A stretch of DNA of 53,646 bases from Xenorhabdus yunnanensis (GCF_028598805.1 NZ_JAQRFI010000032.1:1-53646), one strand, 5' to 3'. Counted from the first letter of the stretch, positions 1 to 9,949 are shown. Numbers and translations: made by a program. Notes: generated by a model not told the origin, from the letters alone.

Positions 1-29
1 AATCGCCCTCGTAAAACACGAGATTACAA

Positions 30-88
30 AACACCGAATGAGTTATTTAAAGGAGTACCCACTCATTTACTTCGTTCATTACGGTGTT
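30..88. repeat. Nested inverted repeats upstream of yqiJ
   Basis: An outer pair AACACCG (30-36) / CGGTGTT (82-88) encloses an inner pair AATGAGT (37-43) / ACTCATT (61-67). A second TTCATT copy at 75-80 could compete for the same AATGA arm. The structure lies 58 bases before the first gene and could be an end-of-transcript hairpin of an upstream gene or a leader element. No obvious T-run follows. The first 145 bases hold no gene that I can see. Confidence 0.35.
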
Positions 89-145
89 GCGCTTAATATG
101 TGAATCCAAGTTTAATTATTATTATCGTCTTGAGACAGCATTCTG

Positions 146-772
146 ATGGAGCTTTTCTTACAAAATTGTTTGGCTTTTCCGGTTGTTATTTTCAGTGGAT
201 TATTATTCATTATTTTGTTTTATTGGATATGTGCTGCTTTTGGTTTGCTTGATATTGATATCCTTAATATGGATGTGGATGGATTTGATGCCTCAAGTCT
301 GGCAGGTTGGTTAACAAAACTTGGCTTAACAGGAATTCCTGTCACCATTATTATCACGCTGTTTACTCTGATTGGTTGGCCTTTGAGTTATTTCAGCATG
401 CACTTGATGCTCCGCTTTATTGAAACCGATGTATTCCATTATTTACTTGGAACCATCACTTTCTTTGCCGTGAGTTTCATTTCCTTATTACTGACAGCAA
501 TGTTATTGCGCCCATTACAACCGAAACTGACCAAACTCAATCGCTCCAACAGCGTCGATAATCTGATAGGAAAATTTGCCGAAGTCCGTTCTCCCATCGT
601 CACAGAACAGCGCGGCGAAGCTCTGATGGCAAACCACGGAGCCAGCCTTATTTTACAAGTACGGGCTCCAGAAAGTGACGGTATTACCCGCGGTGACCGT
701 GTTGTCCTGATCAGTTACGACGCCGCAACCCACAGTTACACCGTGGTCAGCGAAGACGAATTTAGGCTGTAA
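146..772 (+). CDS. yqiJ: YqiJ/NfeD-like inner-membrane protein with C-terminal OB-fold domain
   Basis: A 208-residue membrane protein. Hydrophobic segments lie at about residues 10-35, 60-80 and 92-120. They are followed by a soluble C-terminal domain (about 135-208) rich in short beta-strand-like stretches (for example LIGKFAEVRSP and RGDRVVLISYD), as in the OB-fold domain of the NfeD/YqiJ family. Length matches E. coli YqiJ (about 209). In that family the protein is paired with a flotillin, and here the next gene, 163 bases downstream on the same strand, is a flotillin. The role in other bacteria is in flotillin membrane assemblies; the exact function is not known. The call rests on topology, length and neighbour. 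The Shine-Dalgarno sequence is weak. Confidence 0.8.
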   Translation: MELFLQNCLAFPVVIFSGLLFIILFYWICAAFGLLDIDILNMDVDGFDASSLAGWLTKLGLTGIPVTIIITLFTLIGWPLSYFSMHLMLRFIETDVFHYLLGTITFFAVSFISLLLTAMLLRPLQPKLTKLNRSNSVDNLIGKFAEVRSPIVTEQRGEALMANHGASLILQVRAPESDGITRGDRVVLISYDAATHSYTVVSEDEFRL

Positions 773-935
773 CGGCTGACCATGACCAGCCGCCGCTTAA
801 CGTTAAATCACTATCATAAACCTTGCTATCTGATATGCCTCACTCAACATTTATTTCGGTCATGGATGAATAGCAGCTTAAATTATGGGTCACTGACGCC
901 TTTCCCGTTAGCCCCAAAATAAAATGGAGAAATAC

Positions 936-3152
936 ATGTCAGATATTGCCTTGGCGGATTTCATGCCTTTTTTGATCATCATTGCGACAATAATTATCGT
1001 CATTCTGGGTTTCTTTGGGCTTTTTAAAGCGTTTTATATCAAAGTCCCACAGGGAACGGCGCTGATCGTCAATGATATGTCTGCCCAGCCGAAAGTACAT
1101 TTCACTGGTGCGCTGATTTATCCGGTGATTTACAAAAAGGAGTTCATGCGTATCTCCCTGCTGACGCTGGAAGTCGATCGCCGTGGTAAAGATGGCCTGA
1201 TCTGTAAAGATAACCTGCGTGCGGACATCACCGTTGCATTCTACCTGCGGGTTAATGAAACCACCGAAGACGTGCTGAAAGTGGCAAAATCCATCGGTGT
1301 AGAGCGTGCTTCTGACCATAACGCCGTCAATACCCTGTTCAGTGCCAAATTTTCAGAAGCCCTGAAAACCGTAGGTAAGCAATTCGAACTGTCAAAATTG
1401 TTCGAAGATCGCCAAAATTTTCGTGATCGCATTGTTGATGTCATCGGTAAAGATCTGAACGGTTATGCACTGGAAGATGTCGCCATCGACTATCTGGAAC
1501 AAACACCGAAAAACTCGCTGGATCCAAACAATATCTTTGATGCGGAAGGTATTCGTAAAATTACCGAAATTACCGCTATCCACAATATTGAAACCAATCA
1601 GAAAGAACGCGATCAAGAACTGGCTATCCAGAAGAAAAACGTGGAAACCCGCGAAGCCAGTCTGGCATTGGAACGCCAGCAAGCGGATGCGGAAGCCCGG
1701 CAACAACGTGAAATAAAAAGTATCCGTGCTCGTGAATCTGCTGAAACTCTGCGTGTACAGGAAGAAGAACGCCTGAAAGCAGAACAGGCTCGCATCCAGA
1801 CTCAGCAGGAAATTGAAATCCGCGAAGAAAATCGTCTGCGTGAAGTTGAAGTGGCACAACAAAACCGTTCCCGTGCCGTCGCCATTGAGATGGAAAAAGT
1901 CATTCGTGCGCAGGAATTGGAAATTGTTTCCCGTGAACGTGAAGTGGAACTCCAGCGCATTGAAAAAGAAAAGACATTGGAAGAAGAGCGCAAAAACATC
2001 TCTAACGTGATTCGTGAGCGTGTAGTGGTAGAAAAAACCGTTGCACAGGAAGAAGAACGTATCAAAGAAGTGCGCATGATTTCTGAAGCTGACCGCAAAA
2101 AACAAATCACAATTATTGATGCTCAGGCTAAAGCGGAACAGGAACTGGTTCGTCAGGTGAAACAAGCAGAAGCGGATGAAAACAGTTCTAAATTTAAGGC
2201 ACTGGAAATCAGTACCATGGCACAGGCAGAGCTGGAAGCCGCCGCCAAACAGTCAGAAGCGAAAAAACGCATGGCCGAAGGTATTGAGGCAGAAGAGGCC
2301 GCATTAGGTTTGGCCGAAGCCCGTATCCGCCAGGCTAAAGCCGAAGCCGAAGAGAAAGAAGGTCTGGTGCAGGCGAATGTGATTGCAGAAAAACTGCTGG
2401 CAGAAGCCCGTGGTACACAAGAAAAAGGTTTGGCGGAAGCGCGGGTTATGGAAGCCCAAGCCAATGCATCTGAAAAACAGGGCCTTGCCGAAGCGAAAGT
2501 ACTGCAAGAGAAATTGGCTGCTCAGGCACGTGGTGATGAAGAACAAGCCAACGCCAAAGAAAAATTGGGTCTGGCGGATGCCAAAGTGCTGGAAGAAAAA
2601 CTGGTGGCACAAGCCCGTGGTGAAGGTCAGTTGGGTACAGCTCAAGCTGAAGTTATCCGTCAACGCCTGAAAGCAGAAGCAGACGGTCTGACCGACAAAT
2701 TCACCGCCATGGGCAATCTCAACGATACGGCTCGCGATCACGAAGAGTTCCGTATGCAGCTTGAGAAGAACTTCGAACAAGCAATGGCCTCAATCGCCGC
2801 CAACAAAGAGATCGCCAAAGAGCAAGCAGAAGTGCTGGCTGCGGCACTCAGCAAAACCAACATTGATATCGTGGGTGGTGATGGCAGTTTCTTCAATACC
2901 TTCTCCAAAGCGCTCAGTGTGGGCAAAGCCATCAATGGTGTAGTAGACAAAAGTCCTTTGGTAAAAGAGGCTGTACAGAAATTGCTGGCAGGCAAAGGTG
3001 AAAAAATCAATGGGGAGAAAAACGGAGAAAAAGAAGTCGGGGAGCAAAAACTGGACCTTGATTCACTCCTGAAAAACCCTGAAGTGCAGTCTTTGATTAA
3101 GATGTTTGGCTCAAGTAAAAAGCGCCCTAACAAAGATAATACCAAAGAGTAA
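936..3152 (+). CDS. yqiK: Flotillin-like SPFH-domain protein, long C-terminal coiled coil
   Basis: One N-terminal membrane anchor (about residues 10-35 in FLIIIATIIIVILGFFGLF) is followed by an SPFH/band-7 domain (about 40-250) and a very long charged helical region (about 210-640) built of A, E, Q, R and K, typical of flotillins. The tail (640-738) is K/E/G rich. An ATG at 924 is in frame, but GGAG at 926-929 sits 6 bases before the ATG at 936, so 936 (738 residues) is preferred. E. coli YqiK has about 553 residues; the extra length lies in the coiled coil, where a motif like GLAEAKVLxEKLxAQARG recurs. Flotillins scaffold membrane microdomains. The gene lies between the OB-fold partner and a giant ATPase on the same strand. 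Confidence 0.85.
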   Translation: MSDIALADFMPFLIIIATIIIVILGFFGLFKAFYIKVPQGTALIVNDMSAQPKVHFTGALIYPVIYKKEFMRISLLTLEVDRRGKDGLICKDNLRADITVAFYLRVNETTEDVLKVAKSIGVERASDHNAVNTLFSAKFSEALKTVGKQFELSKLFEDRQNFRDRIVDVIGKDLNGYALEDVAIDYLEQTPKNSLDPNNIFDAEGIRKITEITAIHNIETNQKERDQELAIQKKNVETREASLALERQQADAEARQQREIKSIRARESAETLRVQEEERLKAEQARIQTQQEIEIREENRLREVEVAQQNRSRAVAIEMEKVIRAQELEIVSREREVELQRIEKEKTLEEERKNISNVIRERVVVEKTVAQEEERIKEVRMISEADRKKQITIIDAQAKAEQELVRQVKQAEADENSSKFKALEISTMAQAELEAAAKQSEAKKRMAEGIEAEEAALGLAEARIRQAKAEAEEKEGLVQANVIAEKLLAEARGTQEKGLAEARVMEAQANASEKQGLAEAKVLQEKLAAQARGDEEQANAKEKLGLADAKVLEEKLVAQARGEGQLGTAQAEVIRQRLKAEADGLTDKFTAMGNLNDTARDHEEFRMQLEKNFEQAMASIAANKEIAKEQAEVLAAALSKTNIDIVGGDGSFFNTFSKALSVGKAINGVVDKSPLVKEAVQKLLAGKGEKINGEKNGEKEVGEQKLDLDSLLKNPEVQSLIKMFGSSKKRPNKDNTKE

Positions 3153-3164
3153 TCAATAACACTC

Positions 3165-3193
3165 ATCCGTCACAGGCAACTGTGACGGATTTT
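3165..3193 (+). terminator. Hairpin after the flotillin gene (terminator or attenuator)
   Basis: ATCCGTCACAG (3165-3175) and CTGTGACGGAT (3180-3190) form an 11-bp perfect stem with a GCAA tetraloop, followed by only about four T. It starts 13 bases after the flotillin stop. The weak T-tract suggests partial termination or protection of the upstream transcript, so the ATPase gene may be made at a lower level than the flotillin. Confidence 0.6.
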
Positions 3194-3282
3194 CCCTGCA
3201 CTAAACCATGCATATCAGTACAAGCCCCAAACCAGAATCAACATCATTAAAATCAATCTTAAGCAAGGAAACGTGATACGCC

Positions 3283-6200
3283 ATGTCAGATAGCCAATTG
3301 AATAATCGTGAACAGGAATTATTGGATAACGCTGTCGCAGAAGGCGGAGCTTACGATATCTTACGCAATCGCCTGTCTGAACAAGGCCAGCAGCTACATG
3401 AAAAAGCCAGCCTGTTGAACACCCGCCGTCTGGAAGAGTTTGGTAAAAATCAGACTGATATTATCGGGCGTATCCGTATTCGCACAGAAAACAACTGCGT
3501 TGCCCGCGATATCGTCCGGGTCGGTGATTGGCTGCTGTTTGGCTATAACGTATTCCTCGGCTTAAAAAAAGAGACACGAATTGAAGATGTCTTCTCCCTG
3601 TATAAGCTCAAAAAAGAAAATGGCGAATATGATGTGGAATCCGTCCCACTGACAGGTACATTTCTCAATATCACCAGCTTTGTGCAGGATTTCAGTGAAC
3701 TCTACATTTACTATAAAAACACTCAATTGCTGGGTCTGGTCGAGCGCGATGGCAAACTTCTCGCTAGTTTCCAGATTGGTGAACGAATCACAGATATTCG
3801 CGTATTTCGCTGGGCGATTTCCAGCGACAAAACAGAAATAACCTATATTGATAATCGTGGCGAACGGGATATCGCCCTGCCCCCTGCCTATGATTTTGAA
3901 TGGCAAAAAACCACGCGGGAAAATGCCGTTAATGGCCGTTATCCACATATGAACATTCTGGATACGGTGTTTGTCGAAACCATTGGCGGCGATCTGACCA
4001 TAAAATGTGAAAACAACACCGAAGATGGTCTGGGGATCTATCGGGAAGCCGTTCTGGATAAAACCCAGTCACTGGATGATGCGCAGATTGAATATGCTCA
4101 GACAGGTAGCCTGATCCTGCTGAAAATCCTGCCTTATCGTGAAGAATCTTGGCGTTATCTGGTCTACAACACCCTGACCCAAAGTGTACAGCGCATTGAT
4201 GCCATCGGCTCGGCCTGCATTCAGTTACCGGAAGATCACGGTATTATTTTCCCCGGCGGTTATTACCTGCAAAGTGGGGAATACAAAACTTTTGATCAAC
4301 CGATGAATGGAATGTGCTTCCGCCGTGTCCGCCGTTCCCCAAATGGGGAAGATGTCATGTACATCTTCTACGAACCAAAGCTTGGTCGCCTGGCACTGTT
4401 CAATTACAACCTGATCGAACGCAAGCTGCAAAACCCGCTGTTTGGTCACGGCTATGCTATGTTGGAAGATGGTCAGATGGTGCTGTTTGAAGGGCAATCA
4501 GAAGAGCCGACCCGTATCCACCCGATGCAAATCTGGCAAACCCCATTTTATTCTGATGAATATGCCGCTCGCCAACCAGCAAGAAACAGTTTTTTAGGCC
4601 GAATCGGCAATGCTGAACTAGTACGTGGTATTTCAGATCTTTACCATATCGCCAAAGAAATAGAACAACAGCAAGTGTCTTCCCTGCTCTACGAAAAACT
4701 CTGTCAGGACACCCACCGTCTGGTGGATATCTACTATTGGTTTAATGATGAACATAGGTTTAATGATGAACATAGGTTTAATGACGAACATTGTCTTAAT
4801 AACGAACATTGCCTTAATGACGAACAGAGCCTGAATATCTCTGGGTTGTTGAAAGAGATCGCCAATACTGGCGAAAAGGTACTGGATGAATACGAAAAAG
4901 TAGAAAGCATCCGCCGCCAGTCTGTTCGGGCCATGAATGAAGCAACGTCGTATCAGAAAGATTTATTGTCTGCGATGCTGCCGGAAAGCTGGACAGAGAC
5001 TCAGCAATTCATTGAAGCCTTAAAAAAATTGAGCATCCAGCGTGGTCACTTGATCACTTTGCGCGATCATCGTTATATCGATCTGTCCCAACTTGATGAA
5101 ATGGAAGCACAACTGTCTGATAGCCAGCAACGTATTTCTCTGGCGACAGCCGAATTCCTTGCCAGCGAAAAGGCATTACAGCCATTTACTCAGCAATTAC
5201 AAGAACTGGAAAAACAGGTTCAGGCTGCCGCTAACAGCGCTCAGCTTAGCGAGCCGCTGGCGAACATAGAGAAAATGTCCGCCGATTTGGATATGCTGTC
5301 AAACTTGATGGCTTCACTGAAATTCGAAGACACCACTCAGCAAACCCATATCATTGAGTCGATTTCTGAAATTTATGCCCTGCTGAATCAAGCACGAGCC
5401 AGACTGCAACAACGCCGCAAAGAACAAGGTTCTGTTGAGTCTATTGCTCAGTTCGGAGCACAATTTAAACTGTTCAGTCAGGGAATTACTAATGCGCTGG
5501 CGCTTTCTACCGATCCTGAGCGTTGTGACGAACAACTCTCCCGCTTGCTGGTACAACTCGAAGAGCTGGAAACCCAATTCAGTGATCACGATGAATTCTT
5601 GAATGACATTCTGGGCAAACGTGAAGAGTTGCTGGAAACATTTGAAACCCACAAACAGTCACTGTTGGATGAGCGCCAGCGAAAAACCCAGAATTTGCAG
5701 GTTGCCGCAGAGCGTCTTCTGGACAGCATTAGCCGCCGGACAGCAAAATTTTCCTCACTTGATGAACTGAATGCCTTCTTTGCTTCCGATACTCTATCGC
5801 TGAAAACCCGCGAAATTATTGAACGCTTACGAGAATTGAAAGACAGCGTAAAAGCGGATGATATTGATGCCAAATTCAAGGCAGCACGAGATCAAGCCAT
5901 TCGCAGCTTACGGGATAAAACCGAAATCTATGAAGATGGCGGTAATGTTATCAAACTTGGCCCGCGCCACCGTTTCAGCGTTAATACCCAAGAGCTGGAT
6001 CTTACTATTTTGCCACGGGGTGATCGTCTCCACCTGCATCTAACGGGAACGGATTATCAGGAGCCGATTGACAGCCCAGAACTCGAATCCCTGAAACCTT
6101 ATTGGCCGATTGCACTTGAATCAGAAGCACCACAAGTTTATCGCGCGGAGTATCTTGCTTATTCACTGATCTACGCTGCAAGTAAAGAACACGCTGGCTT

Positions 6201-8295
6201 GACACTGGACGAACTAAAATCCCTGTTAAGCCAGCCTGATATGCTGGAAAAAACCGTACGTGAATTTGCGGCGCCTCGCTATAAAGAAGGTTATGAGAAA
6301 GGTATTCATGACCATGATGCCGTCGCGATCTTACGCAAATTAATCCCTGTCGGGGAAAGTGCCGATCTTTTGCGATTCAACCCTCACGCCAGAGCGATTG
6401 CCGTTCTGTTTTGGGAACAGATTCAACACGAAGAACAGCCAGCATTGTGGCCTGAACGTGCCCGTACCTGTGCCAATATTTATCAACTTTTCCGTAATGA
6501 TACTGGTTTGCGGGATCTACAGGCAGAAATCGAAGCAGAAATTAGCCTGTTCCTTGAGCGCCATCCAATCAAGTGTGAACCTTACCAGCAGACACAAGCC
6601 GCGGAATATTTAAGTTTGGCAATAAGCCGGGCAACCGTGGAATTCAGTTTCAGTAAATATGCCCGTACTCTACTGGAAGGGCTGCAATCTGAGCTGGAAA
6701 AAGCGCATATGTGGGGGGATTTCAACCACTCACAACAAAATCTCAATCAACGTTTCGCCCAGCGCTGGATGTTGGTGGAAAACTGGCTGAATGGTCTCTG
6801 TTCCCTGCAAAAATTTGCCCCACTGAAAGGCTATATTTCAGAAGCTGTGGCACTGGTTTTATTGGAAAAAGCGCTTAATGCTCGTTTCAGTGAAGTCGAT
6901 CTGCATTTCACTGTCACGGATTTGATCGGCGAGCACCCTTCCATCGTCAATCAAACTCTGACTCTGAGTCTTGATGATTATTTCTGCCGGATGCGTAAAC
7001 AGCGTAAGGTCTTTATTCCTGCCTATCACCATTATCAGGAATTGCGCCAAAACGTACTGAATCAGCAGAGAAAAGCGCTGCGCCTACATGAATTCAAGGC
7101 TCGACCACTCAGTTCATTTGTGCGCAACAAATTGATCAACGATGTTTACCTGCCGCTAATTGGCGATAATCTTGCCAAACAAATTGGTGCCATTGGGGAA
7201 GGTAAGCGCACCGACTTGATGGGGATGTTATTGATGATTTCCCCACCGGGTTATGGCAAAACGACCTTGATGGAATATATTGCCAATCGCCTTGGATTGA
7301 TCTTTATGAAGATCAACGCACCCGCATTGGGGCACGACGTTTTGTCACTTGATCCCGTTCAAGCTCCGAATGCAACCGCCCGTCAGGAATTGGAAAAGCT
7401 GAATCTGGCGCTGGAAATGAGCAATAACGTGATGCTGTACGTGGATGATATCCAGCACACCAACCCTGAATTCCTGCAAAAATTTATTTCCCTGTGTGAT
7501 GGCACACGGCGTATCGAAGGGGTTTGGAAAAACCAGACCAAAACCTACGACATGCGGGGCAAAAAATTCTGCGTTGTTATGTCAGGTAACCCTTATACCG
7601 AATCCGGCGAATTGTTCAAAATTCCCGATATGCTGGCAAACCGTGCTGATATTTATAACCTCGGTGAAGTATTGGGTGGCATGGAAGAGGCATTTACGCT
7701 GAGTTATATCGAAAACAGCCTGACCTCAAATCCGGTACTGGCTCCATTGGCATTGCGCGATATGAATGATCTCTATCTGTTTATCGATAAAGCAATGGGC
7801 AAACCATTCTCCAGCAATAATCTGAGTTACCCCTACAGCGAAGCAGAGATCACCGAAATCGCCGCCATTCTTGAGCGTTTGCTGATGATGAGGGATGTCG
7901 TCTTCAAGGTGAACCAACAATATATTGCCAGTGCCGCGCAATCCGACAAATACCGGACAGAACCACCGTTCAGGCTGCAGGGCAGTTATCGCAACATGAA
8001 TAAACTCAGCGAAAAAGTTTCTGCGGTTATGAACACTGAAGAAATACGCCGCATTATTGATGATCACTATTTAGGTGAAGCTCAATTACTAACGAGTGGT
8101 GCCGAAGAGAACCTACTCAAACTGGCAGAGATTCGCGGCACAATGACACCGGAAGAGGTGCAACGCTGGCAGCAAATCAAACGTGACTTTATGCGGAATA
8201 AAGCACTGGGTGGTGATAATGCCGATGTGGGTGATCGCGTGGTTGCTCAGTTGGCTGACTTAGTTGAAAGTGTTCAGGCATTGAAGAACGGATAG
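3283..8295 (+). CDS. Giant AAA+ ATPase ('DNA repair ATPase' family, DUF3686-like)
   Basis: A 1670-residue protein. The first 450 residues look beta-rich (propeller-like). Residues about 460-870 are helical and coiled-coil rich, and a single AAA+ module lies near the C terminus. Walker A is PPGYGKTT near residue 1323, Walker B is VMLYVDDIQ near 1385, and an arginine-bearing segment (DMLANRADIYN) near 1450 could supply sensor or finger residues. Databases commonly call relatives 'DNA repair ATPase'; I know of no good experimental basis for that name. Residues about 487-516 are five copies of a six-residue repeat (FNDEHR-like). The start ATG follows AAGGAA at a rather long spacing of about 12 bases. 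It sits 130 bases after the flotillin gene on the same strand, which suggests a membrane-linked remodelling ATPase. The family call is good, the function unknown. Confidence 0.8.
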   Translation: MSDSQLNNREQELLDNAVAEGGAYDILRNRLSEQGQQLHEKASLLNTRRLEEFGKNQTDIIGRIRIRTENNCVARDIVRVGDWLLFGYNVFLGLKKETRIEDVFSLYKLKKENGEYDVESVPLTGTFLNITSFVQDFSELYIYYKNTQLLGLVERDGKLLASFQIGERITDIRVFRWAISSDKTEITYIDNRGERDIALPPAYDFEWQKTTRENAVNGRYPHMNILDTVFVETIGGDLTIKCENNTEDGLGIYREAVLDKTQSLDDAQIEYAQTGSLILLKILPYREESWRYLVYNTLTQSVQRIDAIGSACIQLPEDHGIIFPGGYYLQSGEYKTFDQPMNGMCFRRVRRSPNGEDVMYIFYEPKLGRLALFNYNLIERKLQNPLFGHGYAMLEDGQMVLFEGQSEEPTRIHPMQIWQTPFYSDEYAARQPARNSFLGRIGNAELVRGISDLYHIAKEIEQQQVSSLLYEKLCQDTHRLVDIYYWFNDEHRFNDEHRFNDEHCLNNEHCLNDEQSLNISGLLKEIANTGEKVLDEYEKVESIRRQSVRAMNEATSYQKDLLSAMLPESWTETQQFIEALKKLSIQRGHLITLRDHRYIDLSQLDEMEAQLSDSQQRISLATAEFLASEKALQPFTQQLQELEKQVQAAANSAQLSEPLANIEKMSADLDMLSNLMASLKFEDTTQQTHIIESISEIYALLNQARARLQQRRKEQGSVESIAQFGAQFKLFSQGITNALALSTDPERCDEQLSRLLVQLEELETQFSDHDEFLNDILGKREELLETFETHKQSLLDERQRKTQNLQVAAERLLDSISRRTAKFSSLDELNAFFASDTLSLKTREIIERLRELKDSVKADDIDAKFKAARDQAIRSLRDKTEIYEDGGNVIKLGPRHRFSVNTQELDLTILPRGDRLHLHLTGTDYQEPIDSPELESLKPYWPIALESEAPQVYRAEYLAYSLIYAASKEHAGLTLDELKSLLSQPDMLEKTVREFAAPRYKEGYEKGIHDHDAVAILRKLIPVGESADLLRFNPHARAIAVLFWEQIQHEEQPALWPERARTCANIYQLFRNDTGLRDLQAEIEAEISLFLERHPIKCEPYQQTQAAEYLSLAISRATVEFSFSKYARTLLEGLQSELEKAHMWGDFNHSQQNLNQRFAQRWMLVENWLNGLCSLQKFAPLKGYISEAVALVLLEKALNARFSEVDLHFTVTDLIGEHPSIVNQTLTLSLDDYFCRMRKQRKVFIPAYHHYQELRQNVLNQQRKALRLHEFKARPLSSFVRNKLINDVYLPLIGDNLAKQIGAIGEGKRTDLMGMLLMISPPGYGKTTLMEYIANRLGLIFMKINAPALGHDVLSLDPVQAPNATARQELEKLNLALEMSNNVMLYVDDIQHTNPEFLQKFISLCDGTRRIEGVWKNQTKTYDMRGKKFCVVMSGNPYTESGELFKIPDMLANRADIYNLGEVLGGMEEAFTLSYIENSLTSNPVLAPLALRDMNDLYLFIDKAMGKPFSSNNLSYPYSEAEITEIAAILERLLMMRDVVFKVNQQYIASAAQSDKYRTEPPFRLQGSYRNMNKLSEKVSAVMNTEEIRRIIDDHYLGEAQLLTSGAEENLLKLAEIRGTMTPEEVQRWQQIKRDFMRNKALGGDNADVGDRVVAQLADLVESVQALKNG
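4741..4830 (+). repeat. Five 18-bp tandem repeats inside the ATPase gene
   Basis: Five units of 18 bp, the first two identical (TTTAATGATGAACATAGG) and the others with a few changes. Each unit encodes six residues: FNDEHR, FNDEHR, FNDEHC, LNNEHC, LNDEQS. Eighteen is a multiple of three, so copy-number change would keep the frame. The repeat sits at the junction between the beta-rich N-terminal part and the coiled-coil part of the protein. Confidence 0.9.
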
Positions 8296-8409
8296 TTACA
8301 GGTTTTTTTATAAAATCACTTGATTCAGGTCAGAAGGGTAATCTGAACATTCTTCTTTTCCTGTCCTGCTAAAGATAATTATCCGGCATGCGATGCACGA
8401 GCGATGTAA

Positions 8410-8443
8410 GAGTAAAGGTTGGTCATGAGATCAACCTTTACTC
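8410..8443. terminator. 12-bp perfect hairpin between convergent genes
   Basis: GAGTAAAGGTTG (8410-8421) and CAACCTTTACTC (8432-8443) are perfect inverted arms with a 10-base loop. The site lies in the 214-base gap between the ATPase gene (plus strand) and the amidase gene (minus strand), which converge here. No T-tract follows on either strand, so a role as bidirectional transcript end is plausible but not proven. Confidence 0.5.
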
Positions 8444-8509
8444 CAATTTCAGACGTATCTCACACACTTGCCCTACACATATTTTGTTACGTTGCTGTTA
8501 CACCATCCT

Positions 8510-9949
8510 TCAGGTTGTTATCAATGGCCGACGGTCTTTCCAAGCCATCTCTTGCTCTAGTTGAGCGGAAACCTGAAGTACAATAGCCTCGTCGCCATAA
8601 CGACCGACAAGTTGTACACCGATGGGAATACCATCATCGCTCCAGCCAAGCGGCAGTGAGATCGCCGGCTGACCAGTAATGTTGAAAGGAAAGGCGAATA
8701 CTGAATCTGTCCATTTGTCGTTGTAACGGTCAATGTCAGTCTCCGACATATCATAGTAGCCAATGGGACGCGGTAATTGTGTCAACGTAGGCGTAATGAA
8801 AATATCGTAAGGTAAAAGGTCATTGGTTAGCTCTCGTCCGAGCAAGCGGATCTGCTCTATGTCTTTAGAATGTGTTGTACCACTGATCGAACGACCACGT
8901 TCGATAATTGCCCAAGTAATTGGCTCGACATCATCCGGTGTCACTGGCCGTCCAACGATGCTAGATAGGTCATTTAAACCTGACACTGCCTGCACGAAAA
9001 TCATGTCTGTATAAGCCTTCCAGGCAACAGTGGTGTCAAACACCATGTCGTGCTCTTCCACTATGTGTCCAAGTCCTTCCAGCGTACGTACCGTTGCCAG
9101 CACAGCCTTTTTCACCTGAGCATCAATTGGGGTGCCATTGGAGGGAGTAACGGTGAATCCGACACGTAATTTTCTAGGTTCCTGGGCCAACAGTTCCAAC
9201 CAAGGTAAATCCGGGGTTGGAGGTGTATAGAGATCGCCCGGAAGTGCGCCGGCCACGGCGTCCAGATAAGCGGCAGTGTCTCTTACAGTGCGTGAACAAC
9301 AGAGAAAACAAGCACCGCCATACCAATAATCACCGATAGGCGCTAGCGTCATACGCCCTCGCGATGGTTTTAGCCCCACGATGCCACAGCAGGACGCTGG
9401 GATACGGATAGATCCGGCTCCATCACTGGCTTCACCGATGGGCACAATGCGTGCAGCTACTGCCGCGGCTGTGCCACCACTTGAACCTCCGGCACTAATC
9501 CCTTCTTTCCAGGGGTTTTTCGTGATGCCATAGAGTTTTGGCTCAGTGCTGATCGACAAACCATTCTCTGGCGAATTTGACTTCCCGACCAATATTAATC
9601 CCGCACGTTTAATACGCTTTGTTACCTCTGAGTCAATCGGCGCAATCATATCTTTCTGATAGCGGGAGCTATTGGTGAGAGGCGCACCTTTCCATAGTGA
9701 GGCAAGTTCTTTAAGCAAGAACGGTACGCCAGCAAAGGGAGCATTATGATTAACAGAAGCCGCTGCCTCTCGACCAATATCATAGAGTTTGTGAACTACA
9801 GCGTTAAGTTCAGGATTAAGCCGTTCAATACATGTAATAGCTGCTTCTACCAATTCTAAAGGGGTAACCTCACCCTGATGCACTAGCTTAGCTAAACCCA
9901 GCGCATCCGACTCAGTATAGGTGGTTATGAGACTCTCAGTTATAGCCAT
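8510..9949 (-). CDS. Amidase-signature family hydrolase
   Basis: A 479-residue protein of the amidase signature family, which hydrolyses carboxamide bonds with a Ser-cisSer-Lys triad. The catalytic Lys is in GVPFLLK (residue 80), the cis-Ser in GGSSGG (about residue 156) and the nucleophile Ser in GAGSIRIP (residue 180). The full signature stretch from about 152 to 198 is intact and the length is normal for the family. No signal peptide is seen, so it is likely cytosolic. The ATG follows AGGAGAAGG at good spacing. It lacks gatC/gatB neighbours and is not likely to be GatA; the substrate cannot be read from the sequence. It stands alone, convergent with the ATPase gene. Confidence 0.85.
   Translation of the reverse strand: MAITESLITTYTESDALGLAKLVHQGEVTPLELVEAAITCIERLNPELNAVVHKLYDIGREAAASVNHNAPFAGVPFLLKELASLWKGAPLTNSSRYQKDMIAPIDSEVTKRIKRAGLILVGKSNSPENGLSISTEPKLYGITKNPWKEGISAGGSSGGTAAAVAARIVPIGEASDGAGSIRIPASCCGIVGLKPSRGRMTLAPIGDYWYGGACFLCCSRTVRDTAAYLDAVAGALPGDLYTPPTPDLPWLELLAQEPRKLRVGFTVTPSNGTPIDAQVKKAVLATVRTLEGLGHIVEEHDMVFDTTVAWKAYTDMIFVQAVSGLNDLSSIVGRPVTPDDVEPITWAIIERGRSISGTTHSKDIEQIRLLGRELTNDLLPYDIFITPTLTQLPRPIGYYDMSETDIDRYNDKWTDSVFAFPFNITGQPAISLPLGWSDDGIPIGVQLVGRYGDEAIVLQVSAQLEQEMAWKDRRPLITT

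Noticed and set aside
1392-2165. 257-codon minus-strand frame opposite the flotillin gene
   Set aside because: F/L-rich translation of the reverse of an E/K/Q/A-rich coiled coil; no ribosome site or family.
4741-4830. CRISPR-like array
   Set aside because: Units are contiguous 18-bp coding repeats without spacers; no cas genes in the window.
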